The notes beneath the pieces are model-generated. The model saw nothing but the letters and a program-made list of their open reading frames with translations. It searched no databases and was not told the DNA's origin. This document shows positions 43,658 through 51,673 of a DNA stretch of 64,000 nucleotides, in pieces. The first letter of the stretch is position 1; each line of letters starts with the position of its first letter. The position numbers and the translations under genes are program-made. The stretch comes from an uncultured Muribaculaceae bacterium (GTDB lineage: Bacteria > Bacteroidota > Bacteroidia > Bacteroidales > Muribaculaceae): NCBI GenBank assembly GCA_910579995.1, contig CAJTWH010000016.1:15296-79295 (forward strand). Reading direction: 5' to 3'.

Positions 43658-44687
43658 TGATAAAGGGCGTTAAAATTTGGTTTAATTGCTGATGTTCAAC
43701 TAAAAAGCCATCGTGGCCGAACGGGCTTTCAATCTCGTGCCAGCGGGCCTGCGGCAGGCGGTCGGCAAGCGAGCGCATTTCAGCAGGAGTGAAAATGATA
43801 TCTGTGGAAATGCCCACTACTATGGCAGGTATATCGATTGAAGCCAATGCCTTGTCTACGCCTCCGCGCCCACGGCCTATATCGTGGGTGTCGAAAGCGT
43901 CGAGAATCGCCACGTATGAATAGGCATTGTAGCGGCGCACAAGTTTCTCGCCTTGATAGCGTTGATATGTGCACGGACGGCGGAGCGCAAATGCGTCGAT
44001 ATCATCAGCGTCGCGTTGGGTGAGATTGTAGCCCTCCGGGCCGCGGTAGGAAAGCAAACCGATGGCTCTTGCCGCCGCAAGCCCTGCCTGCGCCGCGTCG
44101 GCGCGGGGCTCTCCGTAGGTAGGGTCGCTTTTTATGGCCATACGTTGGGTCTCATCTATGGCTATAGTCCACGGAGAGGCTTTGGCGTCGGTGGCTATCA
44201 ATATGAGTTTATCGAAGCGCTGCGGCTCTGCTGCCGCCCATTCAAGAGCCTGAAAGCCGCCTACCGAACTGCCGACAAGAGCATATATCTGCCCGATACC
44301 CAATATCTCAGCCAGCAGGCGATGAGCAGCTACCATGTCGGCGATGGTAAAGCGCGGAAAGGTGTCATAATAAGGCTCTCCCATAGCCGGATTGACATGC
44401 AGCGGCCCTGTGGTGCCATAATGCGACCCGAGGATATTGGCGCAGACCACATACCATTTGTCCGGGTCGAGAAAAGCTCCAGGCTCAACAGTATGAGGCC
44501 ACCAGTCAGCCACATCGCTGTTGGCAGTCAAGGCGTGGCAAACCCACACTACATTGTCGCGCGCCTCATTGAGGGTGCCGTAGCTGTGATAGGCTATCGT
44601 CAATTCGGGTAAGACCTCGCCCGATTCAAGGACAAAGGGTCTGTGGCTTCGGATAATAACAGAATCTGTAGACATTTCTATAGACAT
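43650..44687 (-). CDS. metX: Homoserine O-acetyltransferase MetX
   Basis: A 345-residue alpha/beta-hydrolase enzyme committing homoserine to methionine. The nucleophile motif GSSVGG centres on Ser141; the His is in the C-terminal SPFGHDGFLVEH. N-terminal landmarks include VCHALTANSDVADWW and ANILGSHYGTTGP. Two starts are possible: 44687, directly on the terminator T-tract, and 44675 (MSTDSV), which leaves room for ribosome binding and is my preference if read-through mRNA is used. It heads the metX-hom operon behind the attenuator. Acetyl versus succinyl specificity is not resolved by eye. Confidence 0.93.
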   Translation of the reverse strand: MSIEMSTDSVIIRSHRPFVLESGEVLPELTIAYHSYGTLNEARDNVVWVCHALTANSDVADWWPHTVEPGAFLDPDKWYVVCANILGSHYGTTGPLHVNPAMGEPYYDTFPRFTIADMVAAHRLLAEILGIGQIYALVGSSVGGFQALEWAAAEPQRFDKLILIATDAKASPWTIAIDETQRMAIKSDPTYGEPRADAAQAGLAAARAIGLLSYRGPEGYNLTQRDADDIDAFALRRPCTYQRYQGEKLVRRYNAYSYVAILDAFDTHDIGRGRGGVDKALASIDIPAIVVGISTDIIFTPAEMRSLADRLPQARWHEIESPFGHDGFLVEHQQLNQILTPFINE

Positions 44688-44717
44688 AAAAAAACCGGCT
44701 CAACCAAGGAGCCGGCT
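44688..44717 (-). terminator. Attenuator terminator in front of metX
   Basis: On the minus strand CCGGCTC (44715-44709) and GAGCCGG (44701-44695) form a perfect GC stem, extended by one G-T and two A-T pairs, with a 7-nt loop, and seven T follow (44694-44688) ending exactly at the first metX ATG. It lies inside the transcript between promoter and gene, as an attenuator must. Confidence 0.88.
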
Positions 44718-44743
44718 TATGATGAGTAAATACGTGGACTATC

Positions 44744-44848
44744 TCACACCCGGCTCTGTCGGCTGCACATGCACATCATCATACCCATCATGGCCTCGCC
44801 CGAAGCAGGCGCGGTAAACTGACGGAAATATGTGGCATGTATGGTCAT
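44744..44848 (-). CDS. Met/Cys-rich leader peptide of metX (34 aa)
   Basis: A 34-codon open frame in the metX leader starts about 24 nt from the predicted transcription start. Residues 20-28 read MMGMMMCMC, so eight of nine are sulfur amino acids, and the frame ends in SRQSRV and TGA at 44746-44744. Codons 31-33 contain GAGCCGG, which can pair with the left arm of the downstream terminator. This is the standard design of ribosome-mediated attenuation: stalling at Met (or Cys) codons frees this segment to block the terminator. It is too short for usual gene calling. Confidence 0.85.
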   Translation of the reverse strand: MTIHATYFRQFTAPASGEAMMGMMMCMCSRQSRV

Positions 44849-44877
44849 AATCAAAGCCGGTAATATTGTTTTCGGCT

Positions 44878-44909
44878 GCAAAGTTAAACACAAAATTTGA
44901 TTCCGCAAA
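44878..44909 (-). promoter_or_regulatory. Promoter of the metX-hom operon
   Basis: On the minus strand TTTG (44909-44906), a 19-nt spacer, and TAACTTTGC (44886-44878). Initiation is expected near 44871, giving a leader of about 184 nt. It is divergent from the SGNH hydrolase promoter. Confidence 0.75.
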
Positions 44910-44958
44910 CTTTTTGCCAAAATAATCTATAGCTGATATCAATTTTACAAATTATGCG

Positions 44959-44967
44959 TATCTTTGC
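44959..44967 (+). promoter_or_regulatory. -7 promoter element of the SGNH hydrolase gene
   Basis: TATCTTTGC, 15 nt before the ATG at 44982. A TTG inside it opens the frame but is not a credible start. Confidence 0.5.
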
Positions 44968-44981
44968 AAAAAATCTCTGCT

Positions 44982-45671
44982 ATGAAAAAATTGATTTCTA
45001 CAATACTCCTGTCGGCTGCCGCTATATGCGCGATGGCCGAAGACGCCTCGCAATGGGCTCAGTTTGACCGCTATGCAGCTTCCAACGACAGCATTATCGC
45101 AGCCGCGGCATATCCGCGGGTAGTGCTGATGGGCAACTCGATAACCGATGTGTGGGCGGAGCGCAATCCTCATCTGTTCAAGGAAAATCCTGACATTGTG
45201 AGCCGCGGCATTTCGGGACAGACTTCCTACCAAATGCTGCTGCGCTTCAGTGAGGATGTGATAGCGCTTCATCCTAAAATAGTGGTTATCAGCGCCGGCA
45301 CCAACGACATAGCCGAAAATGCCGGTCCTTACAGCGAAGAGCGCACCATGGCAAACATCAAGGCTATGGCCGACCTCGCCCGCGCCAACGGAATCACCCC
45401 TGTGATAGCTTGCGCACTTCCTGCCGAGGGCTTCAAATGGCGCCCGCAGATCACCGACGCCATGGAGAAAATAATGAGCCTCAACAGCCGCATAAAAGAG
45501 TATGCGGTGGCAAACAAGATATACTATGTAGACTACTTCACCCCGCTTGTCAACAGCGACCATACGGCCATGAGCCCGGCGTTCGCCATCGACAGTCCGG
45601 GCGTGCACCCCAATGCCGACGGCTACGATATAATGGAGCTCGTGCTGCTCAAAGTACTCAAACAACTCTGA
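44982..45671 (+). CDS. Secreted SGNH/GDSL hydrolase
   Basis: A 229-residue protein with a signal peptide ending near residue 19. The four SGNH blocks are clear: GNSITD (block I Ser), RGISGQTS (block II Gly), SAGTNDI (block III Asn) and DSPGVHPNADGY (block V Asp and His). Such proteins are esterases or deacetylases, often of acetylated polysaccharides, in the periplasm. Substrate is not known. The start at 44982 gives the signal peptide and follows the promoter. Confidence 0.9.
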   Translation: MKKLISTILLSAAAICAMAEDASQWAQFDRYAASNDSIIAAAAYPRVVLMGNSITDVWAERNPHLFKENPDIVSRGISGQTSYQMLLRFSEDVIALHPKIVVISAGTNDIAENAGPYSEERTMANIKAMADLARANGITPVIACALPAEGFKWRPQITDAMEKIMSLNSRIKEYAVANKIYYVDYFTPLVNSDHTAMSPAFAIDSPGVHPNADGYDIMELVLLKVLKQL

Positions 45672-45690
45672 TAAACTTCTCAACAATAAG

Positions 45691-45721
45691 TTTGTTGTAT
45701 AGTTATAAATGAGTATCTTTG
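45691..45721 (+). promoter_or_regulatory. Promoter of fbp
   Basis: TTTG (45691-45694), a 19-nt spacer and TATCTTTG (45714-45721). The ATG is at 45908, so the 5' UTR would be about 180 nt and contain the whole repeat copy at 45737-45895. Confidence 0.7.
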
Positions 45722-45736
45722 CAATCACATAGACCA

Positions 45737-45895
45737 ATTTAAGTTTCGCAAGTTGCTTTTGCTACTTGAAAACTTAAGGTTTAAAGCGCTTTCAGCGCAG
45801 TTTATGCAGTTTAATCAGTTCATTGCATACCTGAACTCCTTAAACTTATTAAACTCAAAATAAACAGGTTCCGCAAGCGAAACTTAATTAGACTA
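45737..45895 (-). repeat. AAGTTTCGC-family interspersed repeat, copy 1
   Basis: The element reads on the minus strand, with AAGTTTCGC at both ends, the internal GCGCTGAAAGCGC hairpin (as its complement) and the stretch GTTTATTTTGAGTTTAAT shared with copies at 55670 and 56419. It occupies the predicted fbp 5' UTR. Confidence 0.75.
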
Positions 45896-45907
45896 ACATA
45901 TTCAACC

Positions 45908-47884
45908 ATGTCTAAAATCGAGACCGATCCACGAGTGCTCGAACTTCTGTCGCAAAATTTCGGCACGGTAAGTTCGGCCAGCACAGAAATCATAAATCTT
46001 GAGGCAATCCTCAACCTGCCCAAAGGGACAGAGCATTTCGTAGCCGACCTCCATGGAGAGAGCGAGGCTTTCCGCCATATATTGAAAAACGCTTCCGGCA
46101 ATATCAAGCGTAAAGTAAAGGAAATCTTCGGCACATCGCTCCGCGAGCAGGAGATACGCGAGCTCTGCACTCTCATATATTACCCTGAGCAGAAACTCGA
46201 ATATATCAAGGCGTCGGAAACCAACCTTGATGATTTCTACAATATCACCCTCCATCAGCTCGTGCGCGTGCTGCAGACGGTGTCGGTGAAATACACCCGT
46301 TCAAAGGTGCGCAAGACCTTGCCTAAGGAATATGCCTATATAATCGAGGAACTGCTGCATGAGTCGCCATCAGACGATGACAAGACGGCTTATTTCAACC
46401 GCATTATCGAGACCATAATTTCAACCGGGCAGGCCGACTCTTTCATTGTGGCGATGTCAAATGTGATACAACGTCTGAGCATTGACCAACTGCATATCCT
46501 CGGAGATATCTTCGACCGCGGGCCGGGAGCACATCTTATCATGGATACCTTGTGCAACTATGGCAACTTCGATATACAGTGGGGCAACCACGACGCCTTG
46601 TGGATGGGAGCGGCAGCGGGCAACAACTGCTGTATCGCCAATGTGCTGCGCCTCTCGCTGCGATATGGCAACATGGCAACCCTCGAAGACGGCTATGGCA
46701 TAAACCTGCTGCCTCTTGCCACATTTGCCATGGAGACCTACGGTGACGATCCCTGCAAGAATTTCGGCCCCCATCTCGACGCCGGAGACAATACCCACAA
46801 CGAGAAAACCCAGCGCCTCATAGCCCAGATGCACAAGGCTATAAGCATAATACAGTTCAAACTCGAGGCTCAGCTTGCCGACCGCCGCCCCGAATGGGGT
46901 ATGCAAGACCGTAAACTGTTCGAGCATATCGACTTCGACCGCAAGCTCTTCGTACTCGACGGCAAGGAGTATGAAATGAAAGACTGCAATTTCCCGACCG
47001 TTGACCCGGAGAATCCCTACGCTCTCACCCGCGAGGAAGCAGAACTCGTTGATAAACTAAACCACTCTTTCGCCGTGAGCGACAAGCTCAAGAAGCACAT
47101 CGGCTGCCTTTTCCAGCACGGCTGCATGTATGGGGTGTATAACTCCAACCTGCTCTTCCATGCCTCTATGCCGCTCAATGCCGACGGCTCGCTAAAAGAA
47201 GTAGACCTCGGCGGAACCAAATACAAAGGACGCGAGCTCATGCACCGTGTGGGTATGCTCATGCGCGCGGCTTTCAACGACGATACCCCTGCCGATGAGC
47301 GCGAATTTGCCCGCGACTATTATTGGTATCTGTGGTGCGGCCCCGACTCTCCCCTCTTCGATAAATCGCGCATGGCTACATTCGAGCGTTATTTCATCGT
47401 AGACCCCGAGACCCATAAGGAAGAGAAAGGATATTACTATAAGCTCCGCAACCGCGAGGAAGTGTGCGACATGATACTCGACGAGTTCGGTGTCACAGGC
47501 GAACACCGTCATATCATCAACGGGCATGTACCGGTGCGTATCAATCAGGGAGAGACTCCTATACGCGCCAACGGCAAGCTCATGGTAATCGACGGCGGTT
47601 TCGCAAAGGCATATCACAATCAGACCGGTATTGCGGGCTATACCTTGGTATTCCACAGCCGTGGTCTTCAGCTTGTGCAGCATGAGCCTTTCACTTCAGC
47701 TGAAGAGGCAATCAAGAACTGCACCGACATCGTAAGCACCACGCAATTGGTAGAACTCAGCCAGCACCGCATGCGCGTCCGCGACACCGACAAAGGCCGT
47801 GAGCTTCTCAGCCAGATACGAGAGCTTACCGAGCTGCTTTACGCCTACCGTCACGGCATTATAAAAGAGAACGACAAAAAATAA
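45908..47884 (+). CDS. fbp: Class 3 fructose-1,6-bisphosphatase
   Basis: A 658-residue metallophosphoesterase-type bisphosphatase of gluconeogenesis, as in Firmicutes and Bacteroidetes. The metal-binding motifs are FVADLHGESEAF near residue 40, LGDIFDRGPGAH near 199, and WGNHDALWMG near 226, followed by the long family-specific part (HIINGHVPVRINQGETP, VIDGGFAKAYH). Length is normal. A long repeat-bearing 5' UTR precedes it, and the AAA/nuclease gene follows after 10 bp. Confidence 0.95.
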   Translation: MSKIETDPRVLELLSQNFGTVSSASTEIINLEAILNLPKGTEHFVADLHGESEAFRHILKNASGNIKRKVKEIFGTSLREQEIRELCTLIYYPEQKLEYIKASETNLDDFYNITLHQLVRVLQTVSVKYTRSKVRKTLPKEYAYIIEELLHESPSDDDKTAYFNRIIETIISTGQADSFIVAMSNVIQRLSIDQLHILGDIFDRGPGAHLIMDTLCNYGNFDIQWGNHDALWMGAAAGNNCCIANVLRLSLRYGNMATLEDGYGINLLPLATFAMETYGDDPCKNFGPHLDAGDNTHNEKTQRLIAQMHKAISIIQFKLEAQLADRRPEWGMQDRKLFEHIDFDRKLFVLDGKEYEMKDCNFPTVDPENPYALTREEAELVDKLNHSFAVSDKLKKHIGCLFQHGCMYGVYNSNLLFHASMPLNADGSLKEVDLGGTKYKGRELMHRVGMLMRAAFNDDTPADEREFARDYYWYLWCGPDSPLFDKSRMATFERYFIVDPETHKEEKGYYYKLRNREEVCDMILDEFGVTGEHRHIINGHVPVRINQGETPIRANGKLMVIDGGFAKAYHNQTGIAGYTLVFHSRGLQLVQHEPFTSAEEAIKNCTDIVSTTQLVELSQHRMRVRDTDKGRELLSQIRELTELLYAYRHGIIKENDKK

Positions 47885-47894
47885 GCATTTGTCT

Positions 47895-49457
47895 ATGGCT
47901 CAGATATTATATCCCATCGGTATTCAGTCTTTCTCCAAAATAAGGGAAAGAGGCTTGTTATATGTTGACAAGACAGAATTTATCTATCGCTTGGTTACTG
48001 ATTCGCAATATGTATTTCTGAGCCGACCGAGGAGGTTTGGCAAATCGCTGTTGATTTCTACCATAGAAGAGTATTTCAAGGGCCGCCGCGGTCTCTTCGA
48101 GGGGCTCGCCATCAGCAGGCATGACTGCGAATGGACTGAGCACCCCGTGCTTCATCTCGACCTGTCGGGATGTCCGTCAGAGAGCCCTACCGGCTTGTAT
48201 GAGATTTTAGATGACTTGCTTACCCGCTGGGAAACGCAATATGCTATCCCCACAGATAAATCCATTTCGGTAGGCTTGCGCTTTAAAGAAGTCATTCTTC
48301 AGGCTCACCGGCAAAGCGGCAAACGTGTGGTGATTCTTGTCGATGAGTACGACAAGCCTCTTCTACAGACTGTTGACAAACCTGACCTGCAGGAAAAATA
48401 CCGCGACACACTGAAGTCTTTCTACAGCAATCTCAAGAGTCAGGACGCGCACATACGTTTTGCCATGCTCACCGGCGTGACCAAGTTCGGACACCTGAGT
48501 ATTTTCAGCGACCTCAATAATCTAAGGGACATTTCTTTAGACAGTGCCTACAGCGGTATCTGCGGAATATCGGAGGACGAGCTGCACCAATACCTCCACC
48601 AAGGAGTCACCGAATTTGCCGAGGCCACAGGCGACACTGTCGATAACATCTATGCCAAACTGAAGGTCAACTACGACGGCTACCACTTCGCACCGTTCAA
48701 GAGCGAGGAGGTATATAATCCGTTCAGTGTGCTCAGCTGTCTGAGCGCAAAATGGTTCCGCGACTATTGGTTCAGCACCGGCACTCCCGATTTCCTCATC
48801 AAAATGCTGCGCGCCGGCGACCTGTCGCTGCAGAATCTTGCGAGCTATTCTACCGGAATTGAGGAGCTGACAGACGTGTCGTTTGAATTCGGACGCCCTA
48901 TTCCAATCCTCTACCAAAGCGGTTACCTGACAATCAAGGGCTACGACAGCCGATTCAATATGGTGACGCTCGGATACCCCAACGACGAGGTCAAAAGGAG
49001 CTTCTACAACCTCCTCCTGCCCATCTACGCCAACATACAGAAAGGAAAGACAGAGTTCTTGATAAGCAAATTTGTTCTTGATGTAGAGGCCGGCCGCGCC
49101 GAGGAATTCATGCAGCGGCTGCAGAGCCTCTTCTCGGGCTTCCCCTACGACAGCTTCGACCTAAAGGCTCTCGAACGGCACTATCAGGATATCGTCTTCA
49201 TAATCATGACACTGATGGGCTTCTACACCCACGTCGAATACAAGACAGCCTCCGGGCGTATCGACTTGGTGATAGAGACCGCTGACTACATCTACGTGCT
49301 CGAGTTCAAGATAGACCGCACCGCCCGCGAGGCCCTCGACCAGATCAACACGAAAGACTACCTTCTGCCCTTCAAAGCCGACGGACGCCAACTCATCAAG
49401 ATAGGCGTGAACTTCTCTTCTAAGCTCCGCTCTATCGAAGATTGGCTAATTGAATAA
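47895..49457 (+). CDS. AAA-ATPase-like protein with C-terminal PD-(D/E)XK nuclease-like domain
   Basis: A 520-residue protein of the AAA-ATPase_like/DUF1703 type that is greatly expanded in Bacteroidetes. Near the N-terminus YVDKTEFIYRL leads to the Walker A-like RPRRFGKSLL (about residues 43-52), Walker B is VVILVDEYDKPLL, and the C-terminal domain has GRIDLVIETADYIYVLEFKID, a PD-(D/E)XK core with D, then ExK. Activity and target are unknown; proposals include selfish or regulatory roles. The ATG at 47895 was chosen over an upstream TTG. Its stop abuts the convergent gene exactly. Confidence 0.88.
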   Translation: MAQILYPIGIQSFSKIRERGLLYVDKTEFIYRLVTDSQYVFLSRPRRFGKSLLISTIEEYFKGRRGLFEGLAISRHDCEWTEHPVLHLDLSGCPSESPTGLYEILDDLLTRWETQYAIPTDKSISVGLRFKEVILQAHRQSGKRVVILVDEYDKPLLQTVDKPDLQEKYRDTLKSFYSNLKSQDAHIRFAMLTGVTKFGHLSIFSDLNNLRDISLDSAYSGICGISEDELHQYLHQGVTEFAEATGDTVDNIYAKLKVNYDGYHFAPFKSEEVYNPFSVLSCLSAKWFRDYWFSTGTPDFLIKMLRAGDLSLQNLASYSTGIEELTDVSFEFGRPIPILYQSGYLTIKGYDSRFNMVTLGYPNDEVKRSFYNLLLPIYANIQKGKTEFLISKFVLDVEAGRAEEFMQRLQSLFSGFPYDSFDLKALERHYQDIVFIIMTLMGFYTHVEYKTASGRIDLVIETADYIYVLEFKIDRTAREALDQINTKDYLLPFKADGRQLIKIGVNFSSKLRSIEDWLIE

Positions 49458-50162
49458 TCAGCCCAAGAATTGCTCTGCAGAGCGGAGGTCGCTTACATGG
49501 TCGACATCAAAAGCTTTGCTCATCACAAACGGCACAACCTTGATATCGTTGCCTACAGCGAGTATACGCTGGAAGTCGCTCGTTGAAGCCGGATATTGGT
49601 CTCGCTGAGCAATATCCATAATCTTATCGGTAATACCATAAATACCGGCCGAAACTATTGGTGTGCCTTCAAACGGCTCGCCGCCATAACGATAGTCTAT
49701 TACCTCAGACTCATCGTCAGCCAATCGTGCATAGAGGGAGCTTTCGTCGTCAACATATCTTGTAAGCGCCATCAAAGCCATACCCTCCGGCATAGTCTCC
49801 ACAGCCTTTATGTAATCTTTGAATTCATCGAGCGGGAAAATTGCGTCGACAGTAAGGGCGATGAATTTCCCTTTGATATCGCAGGCCGCCTCGCTCAGAC
49901 TATAGAACGAATTATCCGACACAATCGGGCGGAAGCTCACAGGCAAGCCCTCAGTATCGCGCAAGTATGCCAGATGTTCGTTGAGATCATCCATGGCCGG
50001 GTTTGTAACAACATGCACTCTCTCCGCCCCGCAAGATACAAGAAGTCTTATGAGACGTTCGATCATGGGTTGCCCCAAGATACGGATCATCGGTTTCGAT
50101 TCCTTAACACCCTCTTTTGATAAACGTGAGCCCTGTCCGGCTGCCAATATTGCGTATTCCAT
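49458..50162 (-). CDS. Sugar/alcohol-phosphate nucleotidyltransferase
   Basis: A 234-residue NTP-transferase with the pyrophosphorylase loop AILAAGQGSRL (residues 4-14), the activating lysine in ESKPMIRILGQPMIERL, and the metal-binding Asp in ALTVDAIFP near residue 102. Small single-domain members like this include choline-phosphate (LicC-like), glycerol-phosphate and inositol-phosphate cytidylyltransferases as well as sugar nucleotidyltransferases. Its divergent placement next to ATP-grasp and CDP-alcohol phosphatidyltransferase genes suggests it makes a CDP-alcohol or NDP-polyol used in lipid head-group synthesis; this is inference. Confidence 0.8.
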   Translation of the reverse strand: MEYAILAAGQGSRLSKEGVKESKPMIRILGQPMIERLIRLLVSCGAERVHVVTNPAMDDLNEHLAYLRDTEGLPVSFRPIVSDNSFYSLSEAACDIKGKFIALTVDAIFPLDEFKDYIKAVETMPEGMALMALTRYVDDESSLYARLADDESEVIDYRYGGEPFEGTPIVSAGIYGITDKIMDIAQRDQYPASTSDFQRILAVGNDIKVVPFVMSKAFDVDHVSDLRSAEQFLG

Positions 50163-50185
50163 AGTTATAGCGTTATAAATTCAGC

Positions 50186-50194
50186 GCAAAGGTA
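50186..50194 (-). promoter_or_regulatory. -7 promoter element of the nucleotidyltransferase gene
   Basis: TACCTTTGC on the minus strand, 23 nt before the ATG. The -33 box is unclear. Confidence 0.5.
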
Positions 50195-50257
50195 GCAAAA
50201 ATCTTTTTAACAGCGTTAAAACTGTATAATTATAGTCAGTAATTAGATAAATTTTCG

Positions 50258-50266
50258 TAATTTCGC
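50258..50266 (+). promoter_or_regulatory. Candidate -7 element of the lipid head-group operon
   Basis: TAATTTCGC, one base off TAnnTTTG, 24 nt before the ATG of the ATP-grasp gene. Weak on its own but correctly placed, and divergent from the nucleotidyltransferase promoter. Confidence 0.35.
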
Positions 50267-50290
50267 CGAGCATTTGACACCAATCATTAT

Positions 50291-51142
50291 ATGTCGCTGA
50301 TAAAAATAGCGGGGATAATGCGCGCGGGCGCCTTTTCACCCAACCATATAGGCAATGACGCCGCTATATTTAATTTTGTTGCCGAGCAACTGCGCAAACG
50401 TGGCTGTGAGGTCAACGTATACAGCGAGGAGCAATTCATCGCGGGTGCTGTTGACGAGCATGTGATACTCAACATGTGCCGGGAAATGCGCTCTATCGAG
50501 CTCCTGCAAAAACGCGAAGACGCCGGCGACCTTGTAATCAACTCCGGCTACGGTATCGAAAACTGCATACGCGAGCGCATGACCCGCATATTGCTCGGCT
50601 CAGGCATACCCTACCCCGAAAGCATAATAGTCAATACCGACGAGGCTGTGCTCGACCGTCTACACCGCATGAAAATTGACCGCTGCTGGATAAAACGCGG
50701 CGAATCACATTCGCTACACCACGAAGATGTCTGCTACGCCCGCCATGCCGAAGAAGCTCAGGAGCTGCTGCAGGAATTCTTCTTGCGCGGTATCAAGAGA
50801 GCCGTCATCAACCGACATCTCGACGGCGAACTTGTGAAATTCTATGGAGTGGCCGGCACTCAATTCTTCTACACTTTCTATCCCTTCCGGCAGCAGCAGC
50901 ACGGCAAGCAGCCCGAGCTCGACCGCCCGCAGGCCGATCCTGAAAAAATGCGCCAGATGTGCGAGAAAGCGGCAGAAGAACTCGACATCAAAATATACGG
51001 TGGCGACTGCATTATGAGCGAAGACGGCACTCTGAGCCTTATCGACATCAACGATTGGCCCAGTTTCGCCCCCTGCCGCCAGCTTGCCGCACCGGCTATC
51101 GCGCGCTATGTGATGGCTGCGATAAAAGAACACAACAGCTAA
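50291..51142 (+). CDS. ATP-grasp protein of the lipid head-group locus
   Basis: A 283-residue protein with an N-terminal pre-ATP-grasp domain (IKIAGIMRAGAFSPNHIGNDAAIFNFV) and an ATP-grasp domain: a nucleotide-binding lysine in CWIKRGESHS, INRHLDGELVKFYGV, and the metal-binding end GDCIMSEDGTLSLIDINDWPSF. Such folds include ligases (RimK, GshB) and inositol-phosphate kinases (ITPK). It stands where the Bacteroides inositol-lipid locus has inositol-phosphate synthase, so a kinase or ligase preparing the head group is my inference. No homologue with known function was recognised. Confidence 0.7.
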   Translation: MSLIKIAGIMRAGAFSPNHIGNDAAIFNFVAEQLRKRGCEVNVYSEEQFIAGAVDEHVILNMCREMRSIELLQKREDAGDLVINSGYGIENCIRERMTRILLGSGIPYPESIIVNTDEAVLDRLHRMKIDRCWIKRGESHSLHHEDVCYARHAEEAQELLQEFFLRGIKRAVINRHLDGELVKFYGVAGTQFFYTFYPFRQQQHGKQPELDRPQADPEKMRQMCEKAAEELDIKIYGGDCIMSEDGTLSLIDINDWPSFAPCRQLAAPAIARYVMAAIKEHNS

Positions 51143-51145
51143 GCC

Positions 51146-51673
51146 ATGGCAAATCCCTATCGCAAATCAACCAAATTACCCGAGGGCAGCACACGCCGTT
51201 TCCCAATCGTACCGCGGCTTATCGCCACATCGTTTGGCGCAGGATTCCTTCCTGTCGCGCCGGGCACATGGGGCTCGCTGATGGCAATAATACTGTGGCT
51301 GCCCCTCTATCTATGGGCGTCGACAAGCATGACCCTATGGATTACCCTTGCTGCAACCATAGCGCTTACAGTCGCCGGAACATGGGCAAGCAATGAAGCT
51401 GAGAAATATTGGGGCAAAGATCCCGTGGTTGCATGCGTTGACGAGACCGTTGGCCAATGGATCACCCTCTTGCCGGTAACTCCATTCTGCCCTTGGTGGG
51501 AGATTGTGCTCGCCTTGGCTCTATTCCGCTTTTTCGATATTTTCAAACCTCTTGGAATCCGCCGTACCGAAAAACTGCCGGGCGGTTGGGGAATGATGGC
51601 CGACGACATCGTCGCAGGCATATACGGAGGTATCATAATATTTGTAATCAATGAAATCTATTTCTATGTCTGA
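51146..51673 (+). CDS. PgpA-like phosphatidylglycerophosphatase / phosphatidyl-alcohol phosphate phosphatase
   Basis: A 175-residue membrane phosphatase of the PgpA family, removing the terminal phosphate from a phosphatidyl-alcohol phosphate. The hallmarks are APGTWGSLMA (residues about 35-44), DPVVACVDETVGQW, and ALFRFFDIFKPLGIRRTEKLPGGWGMMADDIVAG near the C-terminus, with the catalytic Asp cluster intact. In B. thetaiotaomicron a PgpA homologue dephosphorylates phosphatidylinositol phosphate, and the operon context here favours a comparable role over phosphatidylglycerol synthesis. Confidence 0.88.
   Translation: MANPYRKSTKLPEGSTRRFPIVPRLIATSFGAGFLPVAPGTWGSLMAIILWLPLYLWASTSMTLWITLAATIALTVAGTWASNEAEKYWGKDPVVACVDETVGQWITLLPVTPFCPWWEIVLALALFRFFDIFKPLGIRRTEKLPGGWGMMADDIVAGIYGGIIIFVINEIYFYV

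Noticed and set aside
44688..44872. SAM riboswitch as the control element of metX
   Set aside because: The leader lacks a SAM-I multi-branch core or the SAM-II pseudoknot words that I know, while a translated Met/Cys-rich leader and an exact attenuator stem set explain it better. A covariance-model scan would settle it.
44739..44942. 67-codon minus-strand frame in the metX leader
   Set aside because: It contains the promoter -7 element and reads the leader in a different phase; the 34-codon frame with the Met/Cys run is downstream of the promoter and fits attenuation.
48000..49457. AAA/PD-(D/E)XK gene as part of a defence island
   Set aside because: The family is common and scattered in Bacteroidetes, and its neighbours here are fbp and lipid genes, with no restriction, toxin or phage genes nearby.
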